Source: Eubacterium sp. AF22-9
Lineage (GTDB): Bacteria > Bacillota > Clostridia > Lachnospirales > Lachnospiraceae
Assembly (NCBI GenBank): GCA_003458705.1
Contig: QRVH01000016.1
Coordinates: 1-58,247, forward strand
DNA: 58,247 bases
Direction: 5' to 3'
Shown piece by piece: positions 7,879-15,706 of the stretch. Each line of letters starts with the position of its first letter. Positions within the stretch are counted from its first letter, which is position 1. The position numbers and the translations under genes were made by a program. The notes beneath the pieces were generated by a model. It did not search any database. It was not told where the DNA came from and saw nothing but the letters and a program-made list of their open reading frames with translations.

Positions 7879-9531
7879 CTACAGCCTCACCACCCTGTCA
7901 AACCTCTCAACTCCAGTCATTCTATGTGACACCATAATAACCGTTTTATCCTTCATCAAAGAATCCAGTACCTTAAGAAATACATTTTCACTGTGCGTAT
8001 CAAGCGCTGAAGATGGCTCGTCCATCAGAATAACAGGTGAATCCTTAAGCATTGCCCTCGCAATCGCTATCCGCTGGCGCTGACCACCTGACAGATTCAT
8101 TCCACCGGCGGTCAGCCTTGTGTCATATCCATCAGGTAGTTCACTGATAAATTCATCTGCATATGCCTGTTTTGCCGCTCTGACAATCATATCCATATCC
8201 GGACTGCCTGCTTTATTCCACCCATATTCAATATTCTCCCGAATCGTACCCTCAAACAGATAACTTTCCTGCGGTACATAAGTAATCATATTCCTCAACT
8301 GCATTAAAGAATACTCATTCAACTCCCTGCCATATAATCTGACACTGCCGCTTTGGGCAGGATAGAACCTCTGTAATAGTTTTAAAAATGTGCTTTTACC
8401 ACAGCCTGATTCTCCTGCCAGCATAATTTTTTCACCATTCTTAACCTTGAGTCCCTCATAATAAAGCTGCGTGTTTTCATTATACGAAAAATGCAATTTA
8501 TAAAACTCTATAACCACATCACATTTATCATACAAATCCTCCGTACCAACCTGTGTCTGCGTATTCCACCCCACACATTCTTCCTGCTCCAACTCAAGGA
8601 AATCAAACACATGCCCTGCACGCACAACCGATGTGGTAAATACCGCCAGTGAACTTCCAAACCGCTGCATAGCTGAACTCATACTCATCTGCAATGTGAC
8701 TACAGCCATAACTATTCCGAAATTCAGCTTTCCATCTGCTACAAGCAGTGCGCCCACAATAATTGTGCCAAAGCTTCCAATAATCCCCAATAAAAATGCT
8801 GCCATCTCAAGTGACGCTTCCATCCTTACCCTCGACCTTTCTGCCTGTGCTGATTCTCCATTTTCTTTGTAAAAATGTTTCAACACAATTGAAGCTCCTG
8901 AATTCATTTTTAATGTAACAAAACCTGATATAATATCACTGAATAATGTTGCCAGTCTGGCAGATTTATTCTGTACATTTTTCGCATGCTTCTTAATAGA
9001 ATTGTTTATCCTGATGGACACAAATGCAGTAAGCACACTGATTATCAGCGCAATGAATGTCAGAATCGGACTGTAAAAAAACATTGTAACAACTGACGAA
9101 ATAACAAGCACAAGCTTTCCTGAAACCCAGTATACATGTGAAAACCATGCAGTTTTTAAAGAATCAGCGTCCATATTAAGAGTTCTCATCGCTTCCGCAC
9201 TGTGTGTATCATCATAAAATTTCATGTTCATATCCAGCAACTTCGCAAATAGTCTTAACTTCAGCTCATAAACCATTCTTCTTACAAGATGAATATGAAA
9301 ATACCGCAGATATGGAAAAAGACATTTACATATGACAATAATTATACAAACAATTACTGCTGTCCTAAACATCTGCATATCCTGAAATTCAATCGCATTA
9401 ATCGTCTGTTTGGTGACATAAGAATACAGAACCTGCAAAGCTGACTCGGTAATTAATGTGATAATCAGAATCAGCCAGTAGTGGAATCTGTATTTCCCAA
9501 TATATTGCAAGAATCTTCTGGTATCTTTCAT
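7879..9531 (-). CDS. ABC exporter half-transporter (membrane domain + ATPase), second gene of pair
   Basis: A 550-residue type IV ABC exporter subunit. A six-helix membrane domain spans about residues 1-310. The ATPase domain follows with Walker A GESGCGKST, signature LSGGQRQRIAIARAM, Walker B VILMDEPSSALD and switch His in VSHRM. It starts inside the last codons of the upstream exporter gene (overlap at 9528-9531), so the two are probably made together and pair as a heterodimer. The Walker B glutamate is present. Together with the divergent AraC-type gene this is a common Lachnospiraceae cassette. The substrate is unknown; drug, lipid or peptide export are options. Confidence 0.92.
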   Translation of the reverse strand: MKDTRRFLQYIGKYRFHYWLILIITLITESALQVLYSYVTKQTINAIEFQDMQMFRTAVIVCIIIVICKCLFPYLRYFHIHLVRRMVYELKLRLFAKLLDMNMKFYDDTHSAEAMRTLNMDADSLKTAWFSHVYWVSGKLVLVISSVVTMFFYSPILTFIALIISVLTAFVSIRINNSIKKHAKNVQNKSARLATLFSDIISGFVTLKMNSGASIVLKHFYKENGESAQAERSRVRMEASLEMAAFLLGIIGSFGTIIVGALLVADGKLNFGIVMAVVTLQMSMSSAMQRFGSSLAVFTTSVVRAGHVFDFLELEQEECVGWNTQTQVGTEDLYDKCDVVIEFYKLHFSYNENTQLYYEGLKVKNGEKIMLAGESGCGKSTFLKLLQRFYPAQSGSVRLYGRELNEYSLMQLRNMITYVPQESYLFEGTIRENIEYGWNKAGSPDMDMIVRAAKQAYADEFISELPDGYDTRLTAGGMNLSGGQRQRIAIARAMLKDSPVILMDEPSSALDTHSENVFLKVLDSLMKDKTVIMVSHRMTGVERFDRVVRL

Positions 9532-11192
9532 ACTCTGTCCCTCATTTCCTTGTTAATAAATTCGTCATACATATGCGCATATCTTCCATGCATGGACATC
9601 AGTTCAGAATGTGTCCCCTGTTCCACAATTTCTCCCCTGTCCAGCACATAGATTCTGTCATAATCTCGGATTGTATTTAATCTGTGTGCAACCGTAATTA
9701 CGGTACGGTCTTTGGAAATTTCATCAATTGTTTTACAGATATTAATTTCAGTCTGGTAATCCAATGCTGATGTCGGTTCATCAAACAGAAGAAGCTCTGC
9801 GTCTTTCACTATTGCGCGTGCGATTGAAATTCTCTGTCTCTGACCGCCTGAAAGATTTCCCCCGTTCTCCGTCAAGACAGTTTCAATCCCTTCAGGAAGT
9901 TGTTTTATAAATGTTTCACAGCCTGCCATACCCAAAGCTCTTACAATATCATCATGCGAAGCCTGCGGATTTCCAACTCTTACATTATCTGCAACAGACA
10001 GCGGAAAAAGTGTAGTCTCCTGTGAAACCAGTGCAATCTTGTCTGTAGCAAACTGTCTTGAAATCAGCTTTAAAATAGTACTCTTTCCACTCCCGCTTTC
10101 TCCCACAAACGCAATTCTTTCATCAGGCTTCACGCTAAAACTTACATTATGTAAAACATTTTCATCTTCATATGCAAATGACACATTTTCAAAGCTGATT
10201 AGCAAATTGCCTTCTTTTTCAACACATTTTCCTTCATAATCAGTCTTTTCAGGCTGGATTTCAATTATTTCAAACACTCTCGATACTGACACCAGTGCTG
10301 TCTGAAAACGCACAACCAACTGATATGTGTATGACAATGGGTCAATCAGTTTCTTAATTATGCTCATATATGCGATTAACACGCCAATTGTAATTACATT
10401 TCTGAATACAAATACACCTCCGACACATATTGCAAGTGCCAGCGGAATCTCCTGAATTGCCCTTGAAAGCGGTTCAAGATTATACTGTGCCAGATCAGTT
10501 TTATCAGATGTCACAAATGTTTTGTAAAGTGCTTTTTCATACCGGTTCATCATACATTTCTGAAGATTGTATGATTTGACAACTTCTGCTCCTGCAAATG
10601 CTTCTTCTATATTATTGTTAGTCTGCCCCAGCTCCCTTGCATACTGGTGCTGGCGCAATTTTATTGGTTTTAAAAGCTTTATATTGATTGGAACTATAAT
10701 TGCAAGTGGCATCAGACATATTGCCGCCAATGGCGGATTCATTAAAAATAAATATACTGAATATACAATCGTAATAACCGGCACATATAAACAATCCTTG
10801 AAATATCTCGACATGAACCCTGCCAATCCCTCAATATCCTCAGTAATGCGCTCCATCATGTCACCATAATTACATTTATTGATGTATTCAGGTGATGCCT
10901 TCATCAGCGCATTTACCGCATCATTTCTAAGATTCTGCAGCAAACCTGCTCCAATAAAGCCAGTCATCGCAACAACCATGTAATTAGACACAATTCCTGC
11001 GCATATTACAATCAGCATTTTAATTACAATAAAATGAATCGTCTGCTTAAGCGTACCACCGGCAATTTGGTCTATTATCAGCTTTAAAATATCAATAATC
11101 ATTACCGTAGACACAGACGCCGTCACACTTGATACTGCGGCAAGTGTAATCTGTATCCAATACTTTTTGCTGTACTTTAATAATTTTCCCAT
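9528..11192 (-). CDS. ABC exporter half-transporter (membrane domain + ATPase), first gene of pair
   Basis: About 554 residues from the start I choose at 11192 (MGKLLKYSKKYW), because the 24 codons upstream look unlike protein and the family starts there. An N-terminal six-helix exporter domain is followed by an ATPase domain: Walker A GESGSGKST, signature LSGGQRQRISIARAI, Walker B LLLFDEPTSALD, switch His in VAHRLN. It overlaps the next exporter gene by 4 bases. It is divergent from an AraC-type regulator 160 bp away, which probably controls both half-transporters. Confidence 0.92.
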   Translation of the reverse strand: MGKLLKYSKKYWIQITLAAVSSVTASVSTVMIIDILKLIIDQIAGGTLKQTIHFIVIKMLIVICAGIVSNYMVVAMTGFIGAGLLQNLRNDAVNALMKASPEYINKCNYGDMMERITEDIEGLAGFMSRYFKDCLYVPVITIVYSVYLFLMNPPLAAICLMPLAIIVPINIKLLKPIKLRQHQYARELGQTNNNIEEAFAGAEVVKSYNLQKCMMNRYEKALYKTFVTSDKTDLAQYNLEPLSRAIQEIPLALAICVGGVFVFRNVITIGVLIAYMSIIKKLIDPLSYTYQLVVRFQTALVSVSRVFEIIEIQPEKTDYEGKCVEKEGNLLISFENVSFAYEDENVLHNVSFSVKPDERIAFVGESGSGKSTILKLISRQFATDKIALVSQETTLFPLSVADNVRVGNPQASHDDIVRALGMAGCETFIKQLPEGIETVLTENGGNLSGGQRQRISIARAIVKDAELLLFDEPTSALDYQTEINICKTIDEISKDRTVITVAHRLNTIRDYDRIYVLDRGEIVEQGTHSELMSMHGRYAHMYDEFINKEMRDRV

Positions 11193-11288
11193 ATAGACAT
11201 TTTCCACTCCCTTATATATACTATATGCAAGTATAACTTGTGTAAAATGTGCTAACAATGGCATTTATACAGCGGATTTTTATACTAT

Positions 11289-11319
11289 TTGCAATCCATA
11301 TTTGCAGATAGTGTATAAT
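11289..11319 (+). promoter_or_regulatory. putative promoter of the AraC-type gene with repeated ATTTGCA
   Basis: A -10 TATAAT at 11314-11319 is preceded by TTGCAA at 11289-11294 with a long 19-bp spacer. The heptamer ATTTGCA occurs twice here (around 11287 and 11300), a plausible pair of half-sites for an AraC-type activator acting on itself and on the divergent exporter genes. Confidence 0.45.
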
Positions 11320-11354
11320 TAATTATTAAAACATTTACAGAAATGAGGGATAAC

Positions 11355-12275
11355 ATGCCACAGACGGACAGACATAAAAAGAGAGAGATTCCAATTGAAT
11401 TTGATTTCTATAATACATTAGATAAGCTTCCTGTAGAAAAGAGATGTACTATCATTATGATTTCGTGTGGCAGTACAACTATCAAGATAAATGAACATTT
11501 TCAGACTGTGAATGCTCCTGCTGTGCTTTGCATTTCACAATATGATAAGTTTCAATGTATAGAAAAGACACATTTAAGCGCCAAGGCGTTTCATTTTGAC
11601 CCTTGGTATATTAAAGCATGCCTTAGATTTGAAAATCTTGATGACAACATCAGTATTGATGAGAAATATGTTTATGAAAGAAATATGCTTTACATGTTTA
11701 CCAGACATTCTGGAAATTTTCAGGGAATATTTCATTTAACACCACAGCAGTATATTCACATTAATGAATTAATGCTGATGATTGGTGCTGAAACCTATGC
11801 GCAGAGTGACGATTACTGGACCTGCCGCATAAGGAGAATGCTGCGTCAGACGATAAACTGCATATATGATATCTATGTCGACCAGCGCAAATTAAAATTC
11901 TACGAATTGTCTGAAAATACTAACCCAGTAACAATATGTACAGACTATATTCATGCCAATTACCAGAATGATATTACCTTAATTTCCCTGTGCGAACTCG
12001 TTCACCTTAACCGCACCACATTGAACCAGCGCTTTAAACAGCAGCTAAACTGCACCTGCATAGAATATCTGCTGCACTACCGCTTAAAGATTGCGCAGGA
12101 GCTGCTATCCAATACCAACCTTAAAATCGAAGAAATCTCCAGTCAATGTGGCTTCAAATACGGCTCGTACTTTAACCGCCAGTTCACGAAATGCTTAGGT
12201 ATTTCACCGTCTGAATTTCGCAAGAACCCAACTGGATATAGTTCGTTTGAAGGTGGGAAGGTGCGGAAATTGTGA
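11355..12275 (+). CDS. AraC-family transcriptional regulator
   Basis: About 306 residues from ATG 11355, which has TGAGGG seven bases upstream; a start at 11343 would place the ribosome site inside the gene. The N-terminal 200 residues are a ligand-sensing region without a clear family match. The C-terminal 100 residues form the double helix-turn-helix: DITLISLCELVHLNRTTLNQ, then RLKIAQELLSNTNLKIEEIS and CGFKYGSYFNRQFTKCLGIS. It is divergent from the two ABC exporter genes and likely regulates them in response to a small effector. Confidence 0.9.
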   Translation: MPQTDRHKKREIPIEFDFYNTLDKLPVEKRCTIIMISCGSTTIKINEHFQTVNAPAVLCISQYDKFQCIEKTHLSAKAFHFDPWYIKACLRFENLDDNISIDEKYVYERNMLYMFTRHSGNFQGIFHLTPQQYIHINELMLMIGAETYAQSDDYWTCRIRRMLRQTINCIYDIYVDQRKLKFYELSENTNPVTICTDYIHANYQNDITLISLCELVHLNRTTLNQRFKQQLNCTCIEYLLHYRLKIAQELLSNTNLKIEEISSQCGFKYGSYFNRQFTKCLGISPSEFRKNPTGYSSFEGGKVRKL

Positions 12276-12303
12276 GTGGTATGTTATTTTTGATTGTATA
12301 AAG

Positions 12304-12335
12304 TTGTAGAACATTTGTTTGTTTTATGCTATAAT
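12304..12335 (+). promoter_or_regulatory. putative promoter of the intact rhuM gene
   Basis: A consensus TATAAT lies at 12330-12335 in the 130-bp gap before the gene. The best -35 candidate, TTGTAG at 12304, has a long 20-bp spacer. The coding start at 12409 is preceded by a strong ribosome site, TAGGAGGTCC. Confidence 0.4.
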
Positions 12336-12408
12336 AGTTATAAATAACTAAGCCCTACATAAAAAAAGAAATCTTATAATAACAACTCGATATAGGAGGT
12401 CCGATTAT

Positions 12409-13413
12409 ATGAATAAATCAAGCATTATTATGTACACAACCGAAGATGGATTAACAAAGATAGAAACTACCTTTGATGAAGATACTGTATGGCTTTCTTT
12501 AGACCAGATGGCAGAACTGTTTCAGAGAGACAAATCAACCATTTCCAGACACATAAAAAATATATTTCAAGAGGGAGAATTAGTTCAATCATCAACTGTT
12601 GCAAAATTTGCAACAGTTCAAACCGAAGGAACACGTACTGTAGAAAGAAATATTGATTATTATAACCTTGATGTCATTATCTCTGTCGGATACCGTGTAA
12701 AATCTCTTCGTGGAACACAATTTCGTATATGGGCTATGGGAATTTTAAAAGAATATATGAAAAAAGGATTTGCCCTAGATGATGACAGACTCAAACGATT
12801 AGGTGTTGGAAACTACTTTGATGAATTGCTTGCCCGTATCAGAGATATCCGTTCCTCTGAGAAAGTTTTCTGGCGAAAAGTACTGGAAATCTATGCAACC
12901 AGCATAGACTATGATCCTCGTGCAGAAAGTTCTATTCTCTTCTTTAAGCAGGTACAGAATAAAATGCACTGGGCCGCTCACAAACATACTGCTGCGGAAG
13001 TTATCTTTGAACGTGCAGATGCGGAAAAAGAAAATATGGGACTCACCTCATGGGAACATGATGAAATTCATCGTTCAGATGTTGAAATTGCTAAAAATTA
13101 TCTTACTGAGCAAGAGCTGGATGCTCTTAATAAGATTGTTACTGCATACCTTGATATTGCAGAAGTACACGCCCTTAACCAGGAGCCTATGTATATGAAA
13201 GACTGGCTTGAAACCATAGACGATTACCTCAAAATGACACGCCGAAATATTCTTTCCAGCAGCGGTCATATCAGCCATAAACAAGCCATTGAAAAAGCTC
13301 ATGCAGAATATAATAAATACAAGAATCGTCTTGAAGATAAGCTCTCTCCTGTTGAGAAGGATTTTATTAAAAGTATTGGCGTATTGGAACATATAATGGA
13401 CAAGTCAAAATAA
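12409..13413 (+). CDS. RhuM-family protein
   Basis: A complete 334-residue member. Family features are IIMYTTEDGLTKIETTFDED, TVWLSLDQMAELFQRDKSTI, SRHIKNIFQEGEL, RNIDYYNLDVIISVGYRVKS and GTQFRIWAMGILKEYMKKGF. The N-terminus resembles a DNA-binding helix-turn-helix (RDKSTISRHIKNIF) and the C-terminal half is helical. The RhuM name comes from a Salmonella pathogenicity-island gene; members are scattered in mobile and defence islands and no enzymatic activity is established. Two RhuM remnants in this window (863-1198 and 13640-13953) show that the family has entered this locus more than once. Confidence 0.88.
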   Translation: MNKSSIIMYTTEDGLTKIETTFDEDTVWLSLDQMAELFQRDKSTISRHIKNIFQEGELVQSSTVAKFATVQTEGTRTVERNIDYYNLDVIISVGYRVKSLRGTQFRIWAMGILKEYMKKGFALDDDRLKRLGVGNYFDELLARIRDIRSSEKVFWRKVLEIYATSIDYDPRAESSILFFKQVQNKMHWAAHKHTAAEVIFERADAEKENMGLTSWEHDEIHRSDVEIAKNYLTEQELDALNKIVTAYLDIAEVHALNQEPMYMKDWLETIDDYLKMTRRNILSSSGHISHKQAIEKAHAEYNKYKNRLEDKLSPVEKDFIKSIGVLEHIMDKSK

Positions 13414-13459
13414 ATTGTGAGTAAATGTTAGTAAATACAATCTTCTATGATAAATAATC

Positions 13460-13492
13460 AGGCTGAATACTCCTGTGTGAGCATTCAGCCTT
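13460..13492 (+). terminator. terminator after rhuM
   Basis: A 9-bp stem, AGGCTGAAT with its complement, with a 14-base loop, ends in CTTGTCC about 50 bp after the rhuM stop. The U-run is poor, so termination efficiency may be modest. Confidence 0.5.
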
Positions 13493-13598
13493 GTCCTAAC
13501 TATTCAATATAAAAACTAATTTGCGATGCATATATCAGATGAAGTTCCATGCATTGACTCCTTTTTTATATTTGTTAAATAACCTTTTAATCAGTAGC

Positions 13599-13623
13599 AG
13601 TTATTCGAATTTTTCGAATAACT
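13599..13623. promoter_or_regulatory. 25-bp inverted repeat
   Basis: AGTTATTCGAA, three T, then TTCGAATAACT forms a perfect 11-bp inverted repeat in a gap without an intact gene. It lies beside the rhuM remnant on the minus strand. It could be an operator or a leftover recombination site; no partner was seen. Confidence 0.35.
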
Positions 13624-13639
13624 CTATTTAATCCTGTCT

Positions 13640-13953
13640 CACTTCTAACCGCCTCGAATTGCACACGGTTAAAATCCTGATTATAAAGTTCATTTCAGCT
13701 TTTGTCTTGGTAATCTCCGCTATAATTTTCCTTGCCTCCTGAAGAATCTCTCTGTCATCTGCGTGCTCATTATTCACATTAAATCCGACTGCAATAATCA
13801 TTTGAAGATTATAATGCTTGGTATCACGTGTTACCTGACGGGAACCTCCGTTTGAACTATCCGGAAATTCCGGATAGTTGAATCTTCCTCAAGTTCTGAA
13901 TCTAAATAAATCTTTTTAATGTGTTCATTTACTGTACGAACATCCGCACCATC
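13640..13953 (-). pseudogene. RhuM-family remnant (middle part, frameshifted)
   Basis: The minus strand reads VRTVNEHIKKIYLDSELEED, STIRNFRIVQTE, then in another frame GGSRQVTRDTKHYNLQMIIA and VGFNVNN. These correspond to the RhuM segment HIKNIFQEGEL ... RNIDYYNLDVIISVGYRV in the intact gene. The last part (NEHADDREILQEARKIIAEI) departs from the intact copy, so this remnant comes from a different RhuM lineage. Start and end are missing. Confidence 0.6.
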
Positions 13954-14059
13954 AGTTATGTCGCTCTACCATAGTCATTCCACTTTCATAACCAGCAACA
14001 AAATCATTGTAAATTGCCAATCAGTATTAATCTTTTTTGCAAGCTATGTCTTTCTATAG

Positions 14060-14288
14060 ACTCTCTGCAAGGTTTAAAACCGTCGGCAATGTTTTACACA
14101 TTTCCTCTGTGTTATAACCAGCCAGGGCTAGATAATTCAACGCCTGTGAACATTCTGTAGCAGAGAAAGCTGTCTCCGAACCCATCTTTTTGCAAGCTCT
14201 GAAAGCTTATCACTTCCTTTAGGGCAGTCTGTAATTTGGTGGTATCTCCGCCAATCTCAACAGTAATACCCATAATTCTATTAGCCAC
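14060..14288 (-). pseudogene. phage tail tape measure protein N-terminal remnant (right copy)
   Basis: One frame begins ANRIMGITVEIGGDTTKLQT and runs to LKEV. Another continues MGSETAFSATECSQALNYLA and LAGYNTEEMCKTLP. Both are tape-measure signatures: the N-terminal segment and the 'FSATEAA-ALNYMALAGY' segment that lies further into a full protein. The 100 residues between them and everything after are gone. Gene order (tape measure here, tail chaperone genes at 15134-15674 on the same strand) matches a tail module with a toxin-antitoxin pair inserted between. Confidence 0.7.
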
Positions 14289-14780
14289 GGCCGATACATC
14301 CTTCCGTAAAAATAGGCATAAAAAAAACAGATTTCTCCAGGCATGAAAAAAGCACCAACCATTTCTGATTGATGCTTTCAAATTATTTTGTTTTTGTAAA
14401 TCTGTTTAATTGCGTATTCACATCTCGTCCACCATACATAACACGGATAATCGTAACCACTTGTGTATCATCATCCGGAATATACAGAACAAGATAATTG
14501 TCTACTGGCGCTACGCGTAGCCCTCGACTTTTCCATGGTTCCAATTCATATTGTCGATATCTCTTCGGCATATGATCAAGATCCATAATACATGCTTCAA
14601 GCCTATCAAGCTGACCACTTGCATTTTCTGGTGCCTGCAGTTCAAAAGCAATGTATTCGAAGATTCCACGAAGGTCTATCTCGGCCTGATCTGAAATCAC
14701 GATATCATAAATCATAAATTGTAATCCTTGCGGATATCAGCAAAAACAGATTTTGCTGATCTAGTATGACCAGCCTGCAT
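14225..14780. repeat. right, intact copy of the direct repeat (tape-measure fragment + relE + relB end)
   Basis: Same orientation and order as 190-654. This copy is complete where the left one has lost about 90 bp. Recombination between the two copies would loop out everything from about 650 to 14,225, including the two-component/FtsX system, the exporter pair and rhuM. Confidence 0.85.
14383..14715 (-). CDS. RelE/ParE-family toxin
   Basis: A 110-residue protein with the RelE/ParE fold pattern: IVISDQAEIDLRGIFEYI at the N-terminus, LDHMPKRYRQYE and LRVAPVDNYLVLYIPDDD in the middle, VVTIIRVMYGGRDV at the end. RelE relatives cleave mRNA on the ribosome and ParE relatives poison gyrase; sequence alone does not decide which. 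It overlaps the antitoxin stop by 4 bases (14712-14715), the usual antitoxin-first layout. A decayed duplicate is at 346-654. Confidence 0.88.
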   Translation of the reverse strand: MIYDIVISDQAEIDLRGIFEYIAFELQAPENASGQLDRLEACIMDLDHMPKRYRQYELEPWKSRGLRVAPVDNYLVLYIPDDDTQVVTIIRVMYGGRDVNTQLNRFTKTK

Positions 14781-15020
14781 ATCTGCATATCCTTTCTCTA
14801 GTTCTGCATTCATCTGTGCTTCTGATAATGCACTAACATCTACAGGACGAGCGGATGGCATTTTCACTTCAAAAGGAAGTCCTCTTTGAAGAATAATTTG
14901 TTTGTAAAACATATTTATTGCATTGGATGCAGGAATTCCTAATGCTGCTAAGATTCCTTCTGCCTGTTCTTTTACATCAGGCTCAATGCGTGCGTATAAA
15001 TTTGCTGATTTTGTTGCCAT
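14712..15020 (-). CDS. RelB/DinJ-family antitoxin
   Basis: About 102 residues from ATG 15020 (MATKSANLYARIEPDVKEQA), preceded by AAAGGAG. RelB/DinJ features are the ribbon-helix-helix N-terminus, ILAALGIPASNAINMFYKQI and ILQRGLPFEV. It should neutralise the downstream toxin and repress the shared promoter. Its C-terminus (FADIRKDYNL) is also visible in broken form in the left repeat. Confidence 0.88.
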   Translation of the reverse strand: MATKSANLYARIEPDVKEQAEGILAALGIPASNAINMFYKQIILQRGLPFEVKMPSARPVDVSALSEAQMNAELEKGYADMQAGHTRSAKSVFADIRKDYNL

Positions 15021-15133
15021 AGTAAACACTCCTTTAGAATTTTTTCTAACTATATTATATCCGTTTGTCCTGACAAAAGCAATACAAAATCAGCATTTTA
15101 CAAATTGTTCATACTCTAAAATCTACCGGTTCA

Positions 15134-15301
15134 TTAAAATTTGTCGAAGTCCTCCTGAGTCGCCACTTCCTTATATCCTTTATAATCATCGTTGCTGTTT
15201 TCAGCATACATATCATCCACAAGACCAATGGTAAGCAAATCCAGGTCTCGGATACTAATCCCCAGCTGTACGCAACGAAGCAAAAATAAAGGTGTTGTCA
15301 T
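15134..15301 (-). CDS. phage tail assembly chaperone, second small protein
   Basis: From ATG 15301: MTTPLFLLRCVQLGISIRDL and DLLTIGLVDDMYAENSNDDY, ending TQEDFDKF; 55 residues. From memory, this short protein follows the tail assembly chaperone gene in Firmicutes siphophages, just before the tape measure gene. Its ATG overlaps the TGA that the upstream chaperone gene would use if one base were restored (ATGA), so it was once translationally coupled. Part of a dead tail module. Confidence 0.65.
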   Translation of the reverse strand: MTTPLFLLRCVQLGISIRDLDLLTIGLVDDMYAENSNDDYKGYKEVATQEDFDKF

Positions 15302-15674
15302 CGGGTGATCTGTTGGACGAAGTTTTTTTAGCACTAACATCCGTCTGAACGTTTAGCCCCCAGAGTTCAATAAGCTGTGGAAGAACCTGATAGATGGAAA
15401 ATGTATTAAATCCATCCAACCACTCTTCCGCTGTATCTGGGATATTTGCATCTGCATGCTTGGCCATCACATACGCAATGTTCTCGAACATTTCAAGAGA
15501 AAATGTATCAAGTGTGGATGCATCTTCCACATTCTTACCGATTGCCTTTTCCAAAGCAGACAAATCTTTATAAATGTCTCTCTGAAATTTGATTCTATAA
15601 ATTCTAGGGATTGCGGCAGAGGCCTTAAAAAGGACCTCTTTACCGTCAATCTCGATTTTCTTTGTCATTCCCAT
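15255..15674 (-). pseudogene. phage tail assembly chaperone (3' end frameshifted)
   Basis: Begins MGMTKKIEIDGKEVLFKASA and AIPRIYRIKFQRDIYKD; later FSLEMFENIAYVMAKHAD and EEWLDGFNTFSIYQVLPQLI. This is the conserved tail chaperone of Firmicutes siphophages. After AKK the present frame runs on as TSSNRSPDDN into the next gene. Reading one base back gives NFVQQITR and a TGA that overlaps the next start codon, which looks like the ancestral ending. The shift occurs in a run of seven A (forward T run 15323-15329). It could be a deletion, or the run could be a slippery site. Confidence 0.65.
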
Positions 15675-15706
15675 GATTACTTACCTCTTACTTTCCGGAT
15701 GTCGAA

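Noticed and set aside
11193-11264. Upstream start for the first ABC exporter
   Set aside because: The added 24 residues lie in the divergent promoter region and have no ribosome site; the family starts at MGKLL.
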